NCBI GenBank assembly: GCA_014925825.1
Contig: JACGCK010000228.1
Coordinates: 1-64,000, forward strand
Length of the DNA: 64,000 nucleotides
Direction of reading: 5' to 3'
Source: Pholiota molesta
Lineage: Eukaryota > Basidiomycota > Agaricomycetes > Agaricales > Strophariaceae
Shown here: positions 32,648-44,668 of the stretch, in pieces
How the letters are laid out: every line of letters starts with the position of its first letter
Numbering within the stretch: the stretch's first letter is position 1
Made by a program: the position numbers and the translations under genes
The notes under the pieces: model-generated
The model's input: the letters and a program-made list of their open reading frames with translations, nothing else
What the model was told of the DNA's origin: nothing
The model's database searches: none

Positions 32648-35557
32648 ATGGCACGAAAGAAAAAGGCTAGTATGCAGATGGAGGCCAATCGAAGGGTGAG
32701 TACTGGTTGAGGCGCTGAAGTCCTATTACAGCTCAAAGTCATACATCCTTAATTTTGGCCATTAAAAGTCCAGGACTCCAAGCATATCTGAACATATGCA
32801 GAAATCCCATCTGTCCACTGCTCCAAAACACCGTATGCCGAAGGCTGACGAGATAGTGCGAAGGAAACTGATCGATAAGCATGCGAACCTGAGGGTATGT
32901 GATCAAGCCATTCTAGATTATTAAACTCCAATGCTCGACTATTTCCATGTAGTTGAATAGATTTCCAGAGGACACGGAGCATGAGCTTCAAGATGAAGCA
33001 CTTAGCCGCCAACAACAGCTGCTAGAATCGTCTAATAGCAGTCCGCTAGCATATCATTCTCCTCAGGATGAGTAGGCTCTTACTTCCTTTGTATATCATT
33101 AAAGGTCAATGCGTTGACTTCACATTCTTGCGTGCGATAGGTTGGCTACTGAACTAGTGAGAAGGGCTCCGAATAATAAGGGAAAGGAGAGAGCACACTC
33201 TAGGGTGAGTGCTGAAATCAAACAGGTCGTTCAAGAATAACCTGTATATATTGATCACCCAACTATCTCAGATGCAGGAAAATACGAGTCGTGAATTTTC
33301 CATGTATGAACCGGACTATCAAGAAGACTCTATGGGTGATCAACGACGAGCAATACAGGCGAGCACGAGCTCGCTAGTACAATATCCGCCTCCGAATGCG
33401 TGAGTCTCCTTCCAATTTATCAGTACTTCCTCGCTCGAACATGTTACTCTAGTTCTCGAAATCAACCATCAGGAGGTTTCTTCGAAGGCCCCATCAATAA
33501 CGTAGAGATCAAAGGGGGGACAATTAATCATACACTTGGTCATCACACGAACTTGACGATTCAAGTTAATCGTGCGCTGTGCCTTCTCGTATGATTAATG
33601 TATGCTCACACTTACCCTCTACAGCGCCGCGTGAAGAACAATACGACGCCCCCCAGCGACGCCCACATCCACTGGTATGCCGAGACTCGATTTTTCGTAC
33701 CCGCTGATAATCTCAATTACATGCCGTTTTTGAGTCTCTATTGTCGCCAACACCAACACCATTACCAAATTACAGTACCGCCCCGCCGCCTACGCAAGAT
33801 ATTCACCACGATCAATTCTCTCCCATGGCTGTATACGAGGCAGGCGCAAGTCATTGTCAAATCGAATACCTCAAAACTGAATACATATATACATAGCCTT
33901 CGATGTCGACAACCATATATTCCCCTGACAACAGCAATAAGATCTACGAACGACATCTTGGTCTGAAACAACGAGGTTTTCCACTATGGATTCCTGAGCC
34001 CAACAGAAGCCTACCTCTACCCTATCGATGCAAAGGCGTCCATGTAGGCGATGTCGGTATCATCACGCCTTCTGGGGCTTTCTCGTTCTTGTTCAATATA
34101 TGTTTGCCGCATGACGACCCTATCAATCCTCGGACGCTTCCCGACGGCTTTGCTCCCATCTATCCTCCTATCGAATCCACGGACATACGCGTATACCAGG
34201 AATTCAACCCAGTAAGCTATTTGGCTAGTAAAGCTATAGAAAAGATCCACGATCCTCAGTTCTCGTAAGCCATCACCATCTTGTGCATTCCTTTGATTAA
34301 CTCACATTGATCGTCGACAGTGGATTATCATTCGCGACCTCCTCCGCTGAAGGCGCTGTTCTTACCCTCCCAGACGGTGCAATCGCCCGTGATCTCGGGA
34401 ACGTTCGGCGGTTTAGAGCCTATGCGGCTGCGAACATCGAGAGCTGGTATCGCTACGTCAACGGGCCTCGCGGGTGCGAAGCCAAGAACGGCGAGATTCG
34501 CCTCGTCATCGGCTGCGACAAGGCCACCTCCTGGGGTATGGTCGCTGTGGCTAATATAACCCAGCACAAGACGCACTACCTCAGCTACCGCTCCGTTAGC
34601 GAACGCGGGGCAGCCGCTGTGTCTGTACCGCAGTATAAGTGGGAGTATACGGGTTTGGGGGAGGCGAGAGTCGGGCCAGGCCTGCAGGAGGTCGAGGATC
34701 TGAACAGGAACGACGGCTCGGACATGGCGGTGGAAGGAAGACACTGGAATCAGTGTTTGTTCATCCGTACCTTGAACCTCACTCTCGGCGATGATGTTTT
34801 CGCTGCGATCGATCAAGAGCTTGATGCTGCGCTGGTACAAGAATCACAGCAATATCGCTATAGAGAGGATCCCGGTAACTCGACAAGACGTCCTCCGAAC
34901 TCTAACGCTCAGACGGATAACACTGGCGCACAACCGGGAACGAATTCGGCGGCTCAGAAAGGATCCGCCTCCGATTCTTTAGAGTCGGCCACTGGAAGTT
35001 CGACCATTTCCAGTCTTGTAAGAGAGCGGGTGACCATATCTACGTCTCCAAGTGCACCAGTATGTTGGAATTTGCGAATCCGATGCATATTATTCTTGAT
35101 TCCTGACTCAGTCTTTTTTATTCATTAGAAATCACATCCCGCGGATATCTTGAACAAATTACTCTTGCAAAAGGTACTTTCACTCAACGCGGAGCGTGTT
35201 GGCAGCAATTGAGACGTCCATTTTGACATTTGTAGGTCCCAAACAGCCGAGTTGTAATCACCCAAGATCAGGAGTGGTGTTCTGTAATCAACAAGGTATA
35301 TCTATCCCAACCAGCAGCTCTGAGATGTGGAATATTCAATGCTGTGTTTCTTCTAAGGACGACGAAATTATGCCAAGTACTTCTGAAATTGCAGACCGTG
35401 TTCTTGCTACACATCATATTAGGGAGGAAGACGGTTAGCACATAACGGTTCTTCTGACTTGATTTTTTTTATTCATTTCTTATCATTGAAAGGCGTCGTT
35501 TTTCTGGAAATGAAAGAGGTATCCTATTTCCTGATTGATAAATTTTATGGACTATGA
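32648..35557 (+). CDS. Paralogue C of the Agaricomycete family, possibly spliced into the kinase downstream
   Basis: Exons 32648-32695, 32769-32894, 32953-33071, 33141-33204, 33272-33399, 33453-33571, 33625-33674, 33735-33845, 33897-34264, 34321-35059, 35129-35173, 35236-35295, 35358-35433 and 35493-35557 join in frame to about 705 residues. It has the same architecture as A and B: basic N-terminus, motif GGFFEGPINNVEIKGGTINH with TLGHHTNLTIQVN, domain I (about 256-378), domain II (about 379-624) and the SRVVITQDQEWCSVI block. The intron at 33846-33896 is GC-AG. Unlike A and B it has no long C-terminal tail if read to the stop at 35555-35557. B has an intron exactly after the VVFLE block; the equivalent donor here (GTATCC at 35519) could splice in phase to 35603 and continue into the LAMMER kinase frame. 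Confidence 0.7.
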
Positions 35558-35680
35558 TTCACTTCAGATCACTAATTTACAATCGGCTCTTCGCCTCGCC
35601 AGACTCCTTCCAGCCGATCGAACCACCACCATACTGATGCTTTCCACACCATCAAACCTTTGACCGGAAATCCGAGCAAT

Positions 35681-37575
35681 ATGCCCACTCCTGTGGTAGC
35701 GAGGAAACGGAAACGGGTGCATCAGCCTACCGTCCGCTATAACGCAGTCAAGGACGTTGGCTCCAGCGGTCGCCTCCGAGAGCTCATCGCATTCGATGAT
35801 ACTCCGCCCCCTTCATCCACCACCTCGCCATCCACCACCAATGGGGCGCATTCTGCATCGTACCAGCCCTCGATGTATGCTGCCCCCATTCGCACCAGAT
35901 CACGGGCGGCCGCAGAGGCACAGGCCCTTTCGCCGAGCTCATCGTTTGCTACCGTCTCTCCGGCGCCGAAGAAGCGAAAGTCGGACTACCGCGAAGGAAT
36001 CCGTACGCCAGAGGCTAAGAAGCCAGTCGATTCCAGCAGCCGTCAATCCCAAGCACTCGACCTCACCCCCTCACGGGAAACTCGAAGTGATGCTGCGACT
36101 AATAATGTAAGTCATGCTTTCGCTCTGATCCCAAAATTCTTCTCTAGACGCGATACCCCGCAGGCATCCTACGACGACAAAGATGGCAGCTATATCTTCG
36201 TCCCCAACGCCATTATTCATCGAAGCTGTAAGACTGTTTTATATCATGCGGACTATATCATTTTCTCACCCGACGCTAGATCGAACTATTAGGTTACTTG
36301 GTCAAGGAACCTTTGCTAAGGTGGTCGAGGCCATTGACACCGACACCAACACGAAGGTGGCCATAAAAATAATTAAGGCTATCCCAAAGTACCGTGAAGC
36401 TAGCAAAAATGAAGTCCGAGTGCTTCAGAAGCTCAGAGAACATGATCCAACGAAAAAAAGGTTGATCTCTTCTCAAGAACTACTCGGATCACGGAGAAAC
36501 TGACGACAAGATTCATAGCAATTGTGTCCACCTCCTGAGCTGGTTTGAATACCGAAACCACATCTGCCTGGTTTCTGAGCTTTTAGGCATTTCCGTTTAC
36601 GATTTCATGAAGGGGAATGACTTTGCTCCTTTCCCTCGCCATCACATCCAAAAAATTGCTCGCCAGCTTTGCAGTACCGTTACCTGTGAGTACAAAATAT
36701 TTTGCCAAAGACCATCGAACCTCATTCCAATTCTCATAGTCGTACACGACCTACGGCTGATCCATACTGACCTGAAGCCAGAGAACATTCTGTTGGTCCG
36801 TAACGATTACCGAACCGTCCAAACTACAGCCCCCGGAAAGGTACTTATGATCTTAATCAAGTTTTGTAAATTTGAGCATTGGTATTCACCTATACTTCCT
36901 CAGCGGAATGCTCGTCCAATGCCGAAGCGAGTTTTGGAATGCACAAACATCCGACTAATTGACTTTGGCTCTGCAGCCTTTGAGCAAGACTACCATCCTT
37001 CGATTGTTTCAACCCGACACTATAGAGCGCCAGAAATTATACTCGGTAAGGTCGAGCCATCTACCTACTGTCAGTAATCTATATACTCATCAGCACATCG
37101 CTAGGTCTCGGCTGGTCGTTCCCTTGTGATGCATACTCGCTGGGCTGCATCCTCGTTGAATTTTTCACTGGTATAACGCTATACCAGACGCATGATGACC
37201 TCGAACATCTCGCTATGATGGAGAGGGTCATGGGCAAAATGCCTGAACCGTTCGCACTTGCGAGTGCAAGATCGAAACCTGAGTTTTTCAAGGACAGCAA
37301 GCTCGATTGGCCGCAGCCCAAGACAACACGGAAAAGTAAGAAAGATGTCCGGGGAACATGCCCGCTACAGGTATGCTTGCCCTTCTCCAGCGATGATTCT
37401 TGCCGATTGACGTCGCTGCTAGGACATTATTCCGCCTGTAGACAACATCAACCAACAGCTTCTAGATGTCGTTCGAAAACTTCTTGCTTTTGACCCTGCG
37501 CAACGAATAACTGTGCGGGAGGTGCTACAACATCCCTATTTTGCATTAAATATTCCAATCGAAATGAGAATATAA
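35681..37575 (+). CDS. LAMMER (CLK/Lkh1/Kns1-type) dual-specificity protein kinase
   Basis: Phosphorylates SR-type splicing factors and other nuclear targets in studied fungi and animals. Exons 35681-36227, 36280-36460, 36519-36685, 36740-36840, 36904-37045, 37105-37370 and 37423-37575 give about 518 residues. The N-terminus is disordered and basic (ARKRKRVHQPTVRYNAV, PAPKKRKSDY). The kinase domain starts DDKDGSYIFVPN, then RLLGQGTFAKVVEAID (ATP loop), VAIKIIK (lysine), LIHTDLKPENILL (catalytic loop), IDFGSAAFE, STRHYRAPEIILG, and the family signature EHLAMMERVMG intact. It ends HPYFALNIPIEMRI. A GT...AG pair at 36107-36147 is not used here: reading through stays in frame. Only 123 bp separate its ATG from the preceding gene's stop. 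Confidence 0.92.
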
Positions 37576-37993
37576 CTTCTCCCTTTCTATTTACCCTTCT
37601 TAAACGTAACCAGAACTGCAGTCGATACCCCCATATCTTGTATTGTATGTCCTTGCTCGCAGCGCATCTTTTCCTACAAAGTTCAATTGTAAGTACTACT
37701 AGTCCCGATATAAAAACTTGTGGCATTTCATCGCCTTAAACGCTGCGCTTTTGACACATACAGATTATTCTGTTGGGAGTGAAATTTATTTCCTCAGCGA
37801 AACCGTTTTTTATTGACCGTTCGACGATACTTAGTCGTTGCTTAGTCGTCGACATTGCGTCTGGGCGTCAAACCGGACCGGATTACATAATGAAAACGCG
37901 CGTGACAATTGAGCGACGTCGGGAGTCGTCCTTAACTTGAACGTCTACCCTCGTCTTGCTTTCTTCTCACTGTTGAATTGGAGAATAGGCACG
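37576..37993. other. Intergenic between kinase and roadblock gene
   Basis: No gene recognised; it presumably holds the 3' end of the kinase and the promoter of the roadblock gene. Confidence 0.5.
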
Positions 37994-38654
37994 ATGGTAA
38001 TTAAATCGAGATTATACTGATTGACTATCTTCAAAGTGCTCATATCTTACTGGAGCAGGCATACACATCGCCGCATGACACCCATGGGCTCGGACGAACC
38101 CCCTTCACCTCCCAAGCACCATCATCATCCTCAGCACACCCCTCGACCTCGAACCCATCACAATCTACCAACTCAGCACCCACCGCGGGCGTGATGATGC
38201 CCGCAGAACTCGAGCAAACCCTCGCGTTGATGACTTCGCACCGCTCCGTGCTCGGGTACCTGCTTATCACGCGCGGCGCGCATCCGCGGATGATCAGACA
38301 TTCGGGGATCGTGTTCGATGGCGAGCAGGGCAAGAAATACGCGGCAGTGGTTGCGCGGATTGTGGAGACGGTGCAGGCGGGCCTGGAGGAGATTCAGGGG
38401 GACGATGCGGTTGGGGAGACGGATGATGCAGATTTGGTTCGTGATTTCATTGTGCATTGGCGGTCAATACTGGTATTGATTAGCCGGGTCGTCAGGATGA
38501 GATACGATTCATGCGGATACGCACGAGAAAGCATGAGATTATGATATCGCCTGGTACGTCACCGAGCTCTGGTTGTTCATACCCTCGTTCTCATCTTTTC
38601 GCTACTATAGACGACCGATATCTCCTGGCTGTCTTACATGATCCAGGAACATAA
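37994..38654 (+). CDS. Roadblock/LC7 domain protein (dynein light chain type)
   Basis: Exons 37994-37996, 38059-38436, 38496-38553 and 38611-38654 give about 160 residues. The first coding exon is just the ATG, because a GTAATT donor follows immediately. A Ser/Pro-rich N-terminal extension of about 45 residues precedes the roadblock fold (ELEQTLALMTSHRSVLGYLLI, HSGIVFDGEQGKKYAAVVARI) and its last strands (DEIRFMRIRTRKHEIMISPD then DRYLLAVLHDPGT). By family it is a homodimeric light chain of cytoplasmic dynein that links intermediate chains and cargo. Roadblock folds also occur in Ragulator-type regulators, but the C-terminal block favours dynein. Confidence 0.85.
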
Positions 38655-39742
38655 ATGCGTTCTGCGCGTTTTCTATCCCGATCTTTCGTTCATCATACCC
38701 ACTGTCTCTTTCCTGGATATCTCGCCTTAATACTTGTTTTCGAACTGTACTTCAAGATTTCTATCGTCCCCACAACATCCATCATGATCGCACATCCTCT
38801 AGATCTCCATTCGTGACTGCGTTGAAAAATTGGATTTCATTTCGATGCCTCTTTTAACTCACGATATCGCACTTTCACCTCACCCCCCAATGTCGTTGCC
38901 TTCCGGGTGCTGTACATCATTCGGACGTCTAATGATTTCTTGTCACCGCCTGCCTAGCCCCATCGGGTAGAGCGCCAGACTCGTATACGGCGTGGCGAGG
39001 ATGGCAAGGGTTACACTCCGCTGACGGTCCAGGCTGAGAGTCCTGCTTTCCTCGCGCAGTTTGACGACGACGAAGACGCGGTCCCAGGGCCCAGAGGAAG
39101 CATGGGCACTGGGTGGCAGTATGTTCTTCAGCTCCCGTTTCTTCGATGTCCTCGGCCCCCGGGAACGTCGCAGATGATGAGCTCTTCTGCCCTTTGGAAA
39201 CAGAGTTTTGCAAATTCCAATGCATTCGCGGTGTGTTTCAGCGAATTACAGAACGAGTGCGGTGCTCTCAATACAGAATGGTCGTATGAGTATTTTTATC
39301 ATGAGTAACAAATACCGTCTAGATGTGAAGATTTACTTAAAGTTTTAGCTACGACGTGTAATTCGACGCACAGAATGAGAAGGCGGATTCACTGGTAGAC
39401 GTAGTACGTTCGCAACTAAGGCCATGCAACTCTTTCAAAATATATCACATATTTCGCACAAACCTGTTTGATTTCCGGGAAAAAGTGACTTTGATAGCGA
39501 CAGTTTAAGGATGCAGATGTCTATGATACAACGATATATAGCTTGGATGTGAAACAGAAATGAGAACGGTCAAAGGAGAGAGACGAAGGGAAAAAGATGA
39601 CTGCGGAAATATAAAGGAAAAAACAAGGAGGTAAAATGACAACAAAAAACACAACTAGAAACGAGTGAAATAGATAACCATTAATGTACTTCTTACCCAT
39701 AGCTCTACGACGAAAAAAATAAAAAAATAAGCAAGCCCGACT
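38655..39742. other. Intergenic, no gene recognised
   Basis: Overlapping open frames at 38929-39225 (minus) and 39102-39308 (plus) lack family motifs. The segment 39590-39720 is A-rich and probably 3' flank of the minus-strand zinc-finger gene. Confidence 0.45.
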
Positions 39743-41151
39743 TTACATCCACCACATATGTTCGGCCGTTTGAGCCATCGCGCTCGCGTTCACCTCTGCA
39801 AGATAAAATAAGTCGATGATGGGGCCACCTTGCTGTGGTATCTGAATCACTGGAGCGGCGAAAGCAGGATGAGGGGCCTGGAAAGCGGGAGTTGACCAGT
39901 CGTGCGATGCACCCATGTATTGCTGCGGCAGCGGCGGCGCACTCCACGAGGCCGAAGGAGCGCCGTGCACATGGAGGTCTTGAGGATCCTGGTGTGGCTG
40001 CATCTGCGGCATGCCACTGTGCCACTGCTGCTGGTACTGCCGCAATGACGCCATGGCACGGGCGTCCGCACTCGAGTTCTGGGCTGTGAAGTCCTCTGGA
40101 TGCCAGTCTGGCGCGTAGCGAGGCGCGCCAGCTGGAAGATAATCAGTGCCCTGTACAGGAACGGCGGCGTGGGGTGACTCGACATGTTGGTGATGAGTGG
40201 GTTGTTGTGGGGCCCGTCGTTGTGTATCAACAGCGCGAGCGGGACGGAAGGAGGCGGGGCTGGCGGCTGGTATACATACCAGACTCTCCATGTGGTTTCT
40301 TAATCCACGGGGGGTCACGTAAGACTGTCTACATCCAGGCGACTAACGCCACAAATGCAACACATAGGATGATATATATGAGAACACGAAACATAAAAAG
40401 AACAGTAGATGATCGAACTAACCTGGCATTTATATTTTCCCAGTTTCCGTGATTTTGAACGCGCTCGTGAGGGCGTGTCCGACCACGGCATGCCGCTGAC
40501 GCTCGGGGCCGTGCCAGAGGCGGTGGTGGGCCCGTCCACACGTGCGCCAGGCGCGGGTGCGGCATTGCCTGACAAGGCTTGCGTTGGCGCCTCCGGACGC
40601 CCGTCCGCCGTGGGCTCGGGAGGCCAGATTCTTTGTACCACAGCCGTCGATCCCATCCCCATCTCCGCGCCAAAAGAGCTCACCATCCCCGATCCCGAGG
40701 CAATTGGTCCATCAGCAACCACGGGCGCTTGATCGTATGCATTCCTGTAGTAAATGGGCGCATTTGTGCTTGGAGGCGGAGATGGGCCTGGCGGTGCTGG
40801 TAGGTGGATGCCTGACTGTGGCTGCTGCGTCCTTGTGCTACTGCTTGTGGGGTAGGAGCTACCCCTGGCGTCGGGCTTGGTGATAGCACTTGATTCGCGC
40901 AATGGCCGTGATTTCGATGATTTTGACGGCGCGCAACGCGTCGGCATGAGCGTAGGGGAGAAATCTCGACCCGGCAGCTTAAGGTGAACGTCGTCCATGT
41001 GTCGGAATATGGCCATCAGATTTGGCAGAGAAATTTTGCATTTGTCGCAGGTATATGGTTTTGGTTCCTTTAGACATTCGAGGATGTCGGTATTTGATTT
41101 AGACAAAGGATAGGGATGTAATAAATCATTGCGTACAATGGGGTGCGACAT
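39743..41151 (-). CDS. C2H2 zinc-finger-like protein, copy 1
   Basis: Exons 41151-40423 and 40324-39743 give about 436 residues. A C2H2 finger near the N-terminus (YTCDKCKISLPNLMAIFRHM then DDVH) is followed by a Ser/Pro-rich region, then a second finger split by the intron after KYKCQ and continued as SYVTPRGLRNHMESL. That finger lacks the full Cys/His set and is probably degenerate. The C-terminus is rich in Gln, Pro and Ala. An ATG ten codons upstream (41181) is equally open; I prefer 41151 for its ACCATG context. By composition it is likely a nuclear DNA-binding or regulatory protein, targets unknown. Its layout and the intron site after CQ match the gene at 49598-50572, implying a duplication. 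Confidence 0.65.
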
Positions 41152-43429
41152 GGTTCGAAGTTGGCTGAGTGGTGGACGCAAGGTGGACGTAGGAGAAAGC
41201 TGAAATGAACAAAGCAGAATAAAGCAGTTAGTAAAATTTTCGACAGGCGGGATCGAGTACTAGTGAGAGGATAACTCACCAGGTGCAGAAAAATTTATTC
41301 CGTTCGAAGTGCAATGTGCGAAGATGGGGAGTATATTGGAGAAGACGCGACACGCCCGATTACTTTCAGTGGCTCGAAAACAGGAATACACAAATGAAGC
41401 TCGAAAGAGACCAGGGAGACGCAGGAATATTAGGGGGATCCAGTGAGCGCGATGCTCTAAATAGACTAACTCAGCAATCTCAATTTCCAAAGGATGTCCG
41501 GAATGCCTGTCAATGTACCTAAATGCGTGGAGACCCGGTAGCGATCTGTAAGTTCCTCTTCTGGTCTTCCACTCCCTCTCGTCAGAGCCCGGTGGTTCGT
41601 ATGTCAGAATTTCGATGCAGATGCATAGCTATCGGGATCTAGATCAGTTTCGGTACATGTAAACCTATCATCTATGAGAACTTGCTCAACTCGTTTTACT
41701 GAGGCTAACTAGAACCCGAGAATAGAAACCACGCGCCTTGATGCATGCAGGAGCGTGTACTGCCTGGGTTTTGACTTAAAGATGGCGATTGGACTTGTGG
41801 CAAGATAAGGGCCAAGGGACACGCGCAAGACACGCGCCTCGCGAACTTGTCGCGAACATTGATTCAGCGCCTCTGACAGTCACGTCACGCAAACCAGAAA
41901 ACAATTCCTCACAACGACATCACAATCATCCTTGGCAGGAAAATGGCTCCATTAACTTAAGAAGGCGAGGGTCATTAACAATATTAAAAAATGAGTTTGG
42001 AGTGTTGGCCAGCTAATAGATGTTCGCGTTTGAAGGATTAAATTCTGAAAATAAGAGGTAACATGGGTCAATTTACTACTTTTAGTAATTGCCTGGGTTA
42101 CACAAGTCGTCATAATCTCACGGATAGATCATTGATGCCGCTAAGTCAACGTTAAGCGCTAAGCGCTAAGCCAGCAACGTTGTGGGATAAAATATAACAC
42201 ACACCACTTGGAGATTTGACATTGAAGGGTATACGACCATATAGACCTCAGGCCTCAGGCCTCAGGCCTCAGTACTCAGTTGTCATATGTCGGTCGACAT
42301 GTTGTTCATGGCCGTCGGCATTGCATGTGAGTTCTTGTGAGGCAGATCGCAGATTCGGGGAGCTCGACAAGACACACAGAAATTCTACCCAGAGTCCAAA
42401 TTTAGACGGATTTAAGGCCGACTTTGAGTTTGAGCCCCAAATCCGGCCTACAATAGACTGAGAAGAACTGCGGATAATTGAGCTGGAGCCGAAGAAACCT
42501 TCTTTCTCAGGGTGTACTTTTGCTAGGATTCAATTGATTGTACAGATATTCTCAATGACTCTGACTCCTTTCTATGTGAATCAAGGCAAACACGCTAACC
42601 AATTATCACCATGATCAACATCGCTATCGTCGACATATAAATGGCAAACCTTCCTAGCCGAAAGGCCAACAATGTCATGGAAGCCCCAGCGTACTTGTTT
42701 TCATTTGGGCTCGGGACCCATACAGCGGTACCGGTGTAATACAATGGAGGGTCTCCATGGTCCATATGAAAGGCGAATATTTATCAAGGAAGATATGGTG
42801 CTCGACACATATACATTTTAGGGCCTGCACGTGCGGCCGCGAGGCGCAGCACCAAAATCTAGATGACATCGAGGTGGCTTTTTCTGATGCTTGTCTCGTA
42901 CTCATATTAAGTACATAAAAGACATAGTAATTAATATGTCCTGTGTGTTGGAGGCGTCTGGGAAACACGCGTGCGTGCGCGGGTTCGGAATTAACAACCG
43001 AAATTCGGCACTGACTTCACCTCGTCACTCGACGCTCAATGTTCCCTTGGATCGTACATTGAACCCAATAATACGAGGGATATCGCAATAGGTACTATGT
43101 GTTAGAGGCCTCTGATAAACGTGCGCGAGTTCGAGCTGCAGAGCTATAGCCCGAAATTCAACTTCCATCTCAATTCCGGAAGGGCCCATTGTTGACGCAG
43201 GCGTGTATGATCAATTCCAAGCACTGCCCTTGTAGTGCCCAGGTCGACCGGCAACTCGTTTGATTCCGGCATCGATAAGCCCTTGACGTCTCCAACGTCT
43301 GTCTCGCCCCAATCGTGGCCAGCGATTATTTCAAAGATGCGTGCAAAAAAAATTAAAGTTTGCGGTTCGCATTATACGCCTAGTGGTGATCATTCAAGAT
43401 TAAAAGGAGGGCATGTCGCATTTAACAGT
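41152..43429. other. Intergenic, part of a diverged segmental duplication
   Basis: No gene recognised. About 42057-42165 resembles 51510-51640 (ACTTTTAGTAATT, CACATGTCATAATC-like and TTAAGC...GACGTTA-like blocks). Tandem GCCTCAG heptamers lie at 42249-42270. Two related segments near 42940-43018 and 43095-43160 form a weak local repeat. Confidence 0.45.
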
Positions 43430-44560
43430 TGACAAGTTCGTACGTTATGACCTTGTGATTTGATGGACACGCCATGATCCAGTTTTCTGGAATATCAGGG
43501 CGGTTCGGTTAGGACTGATCTGGAAGCCCAGAGGAATTGATGGCACAAGTGGCGGTGGTGGTCTCGGACAACAATGAGTTGCAATTTAGCAGGATTTTGA
43601 ATGATAAATAAATCTACATTGATAGATTTTGCAATGGTGGCATTGTGATCTACTCTAAGGTCCAAGAATTGAGAGGCCAAAGAACTGAGAAGCAGAGAAA
43701 ACAAGGCGGCCAGCCAACGGCCAGCAGCACCACTGGCAACTTGAAAACGGTAACACTTCTTATTGTTGGCCCATTTTTAATATGTTGACCAATATGGTAG
43801 ATCTGGAAGCTATCCAGGAAGCAGGGTCCTCGGATGCGTTTATACACATTTCCCGGCCTTCCCAGCGCCCAGCGCTATTCTCCGAAGAACACAACTAGAA
43901 CAAGCGAAGGTAGGGACTGACTTGCCAGATCCAGGAAGGCATGACAATCATGATCTTCAAGAAAGATTTCTTTGACATGATTGGTCTATTTTAGGGTAAA
44001 GACGAGCATTCTCGTCCTCCACCGGCGGAGTAGAAGGTAACGCGTTTGAGTTGTAGATTTCTCGGGGTCAAGAGACAATAATAAATTTCGGGAGTCCTGT
44101 GGCCCCGTCCGTGTCCCCGTCGCTGGTCAAACATGTCGAGGAGAAATAATTCCAGTATAGGGTTTTTCAGAGGGCCTAAAATATAGGCGACAAGTTTACC
44201 ATCGACAACGACATTATCAAACACAAACAATGAGAACCCCGAACCTATGTTACCGCTCTTTCAACACTAACACCACACCAATCAAACACGCACTCTATGC
44301 CAGCCATACCATACACCCCAACCAAAGCCGATTTTATCGCCAGCGTCAACAGCACCCAGATGATCATTTGCCGTTTGCATCCGCACCGATATTCAGATAT
44401 TATTCGCGTCATCCTTTGGCCAAAGGTCGCTCTGATTGCCACCCTCGCCACCGCCCTTATCCTCGTCATCTATGAGCAACAGCAGCTTGGCGACAGCATC
44501 AGCCGGTTTTTTGGCGCCGTTCAGTCGAGGTGTTTAGGTCCTGTTATGCCAGTCGTTGCG
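43430..44560. repeat. Segmental duplication, copy 1 (partner 51700-52900)
   Basis: Blocks shared in the same order with 51700-52900 include GACCTTGTGATTT/GACCTTGTACTCG, GAGTTTTCTGGAATATC-type sequence, GAGGAATTGATG, CACTTCTTATTG/CACTTCTCATTGGCCCAT, CCGGCGGAGTAGA/CCGGCGGAATAGA, TTTGGGAGTCCTGTGG-type sequence, and CATACACCCCA followed by GCCACC-rich sequence. The copies are strongly diverged with many small indels. Confidence 0.6.
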
Positions 44561-44668
44561 ACAACCAACAAGCTACGAAGCTGCGACCTGATGACTTCCA
44601 ATGGGCACGGCGTCGTTAATTCCAATATATCTCGAGGCAGAACTCTAGCGCGCCAACGCGAACAATGA
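44297..44668 (+). CDS. Hypothetical small protein with one possible membrane segment
   Basis: A 123-codon frame starting MPAIPYTPTKADFIASV with one hydrophobic stretch (VALIATLATALILVIYEQ, residues about 57-74) that could span a membrane. It lies inside the duplicated block; the partner near 52581-52800 begins MPYTPP but its frame is not conserved over the hydrophobic stretch. This may be a decaying or never-functional frame. Confidence 0.3.
   Translation: MPAIPYTPTKADFIASVNSTQMIICRLHPHRYSDIIRVILWPKVALIATLATALILVIYEQQQLGDSISRFFGAVQSRCLGPVMPVVATTNKLRSCDLMTSNGHGVVNSNISRGRTLARQREQ

Noticed and set aside
36107..36147. Possible intron in the first kinase exon
   Set aside because: It would be only 41 nt, and removing it shifts the frame; read-through continues directly into the conserved DDKDGSY block.
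42249..42270. CRISPR-like repeat array
   Set aside because: Heptamers are directly adjacent with no spacers, and the organism is a fungus.
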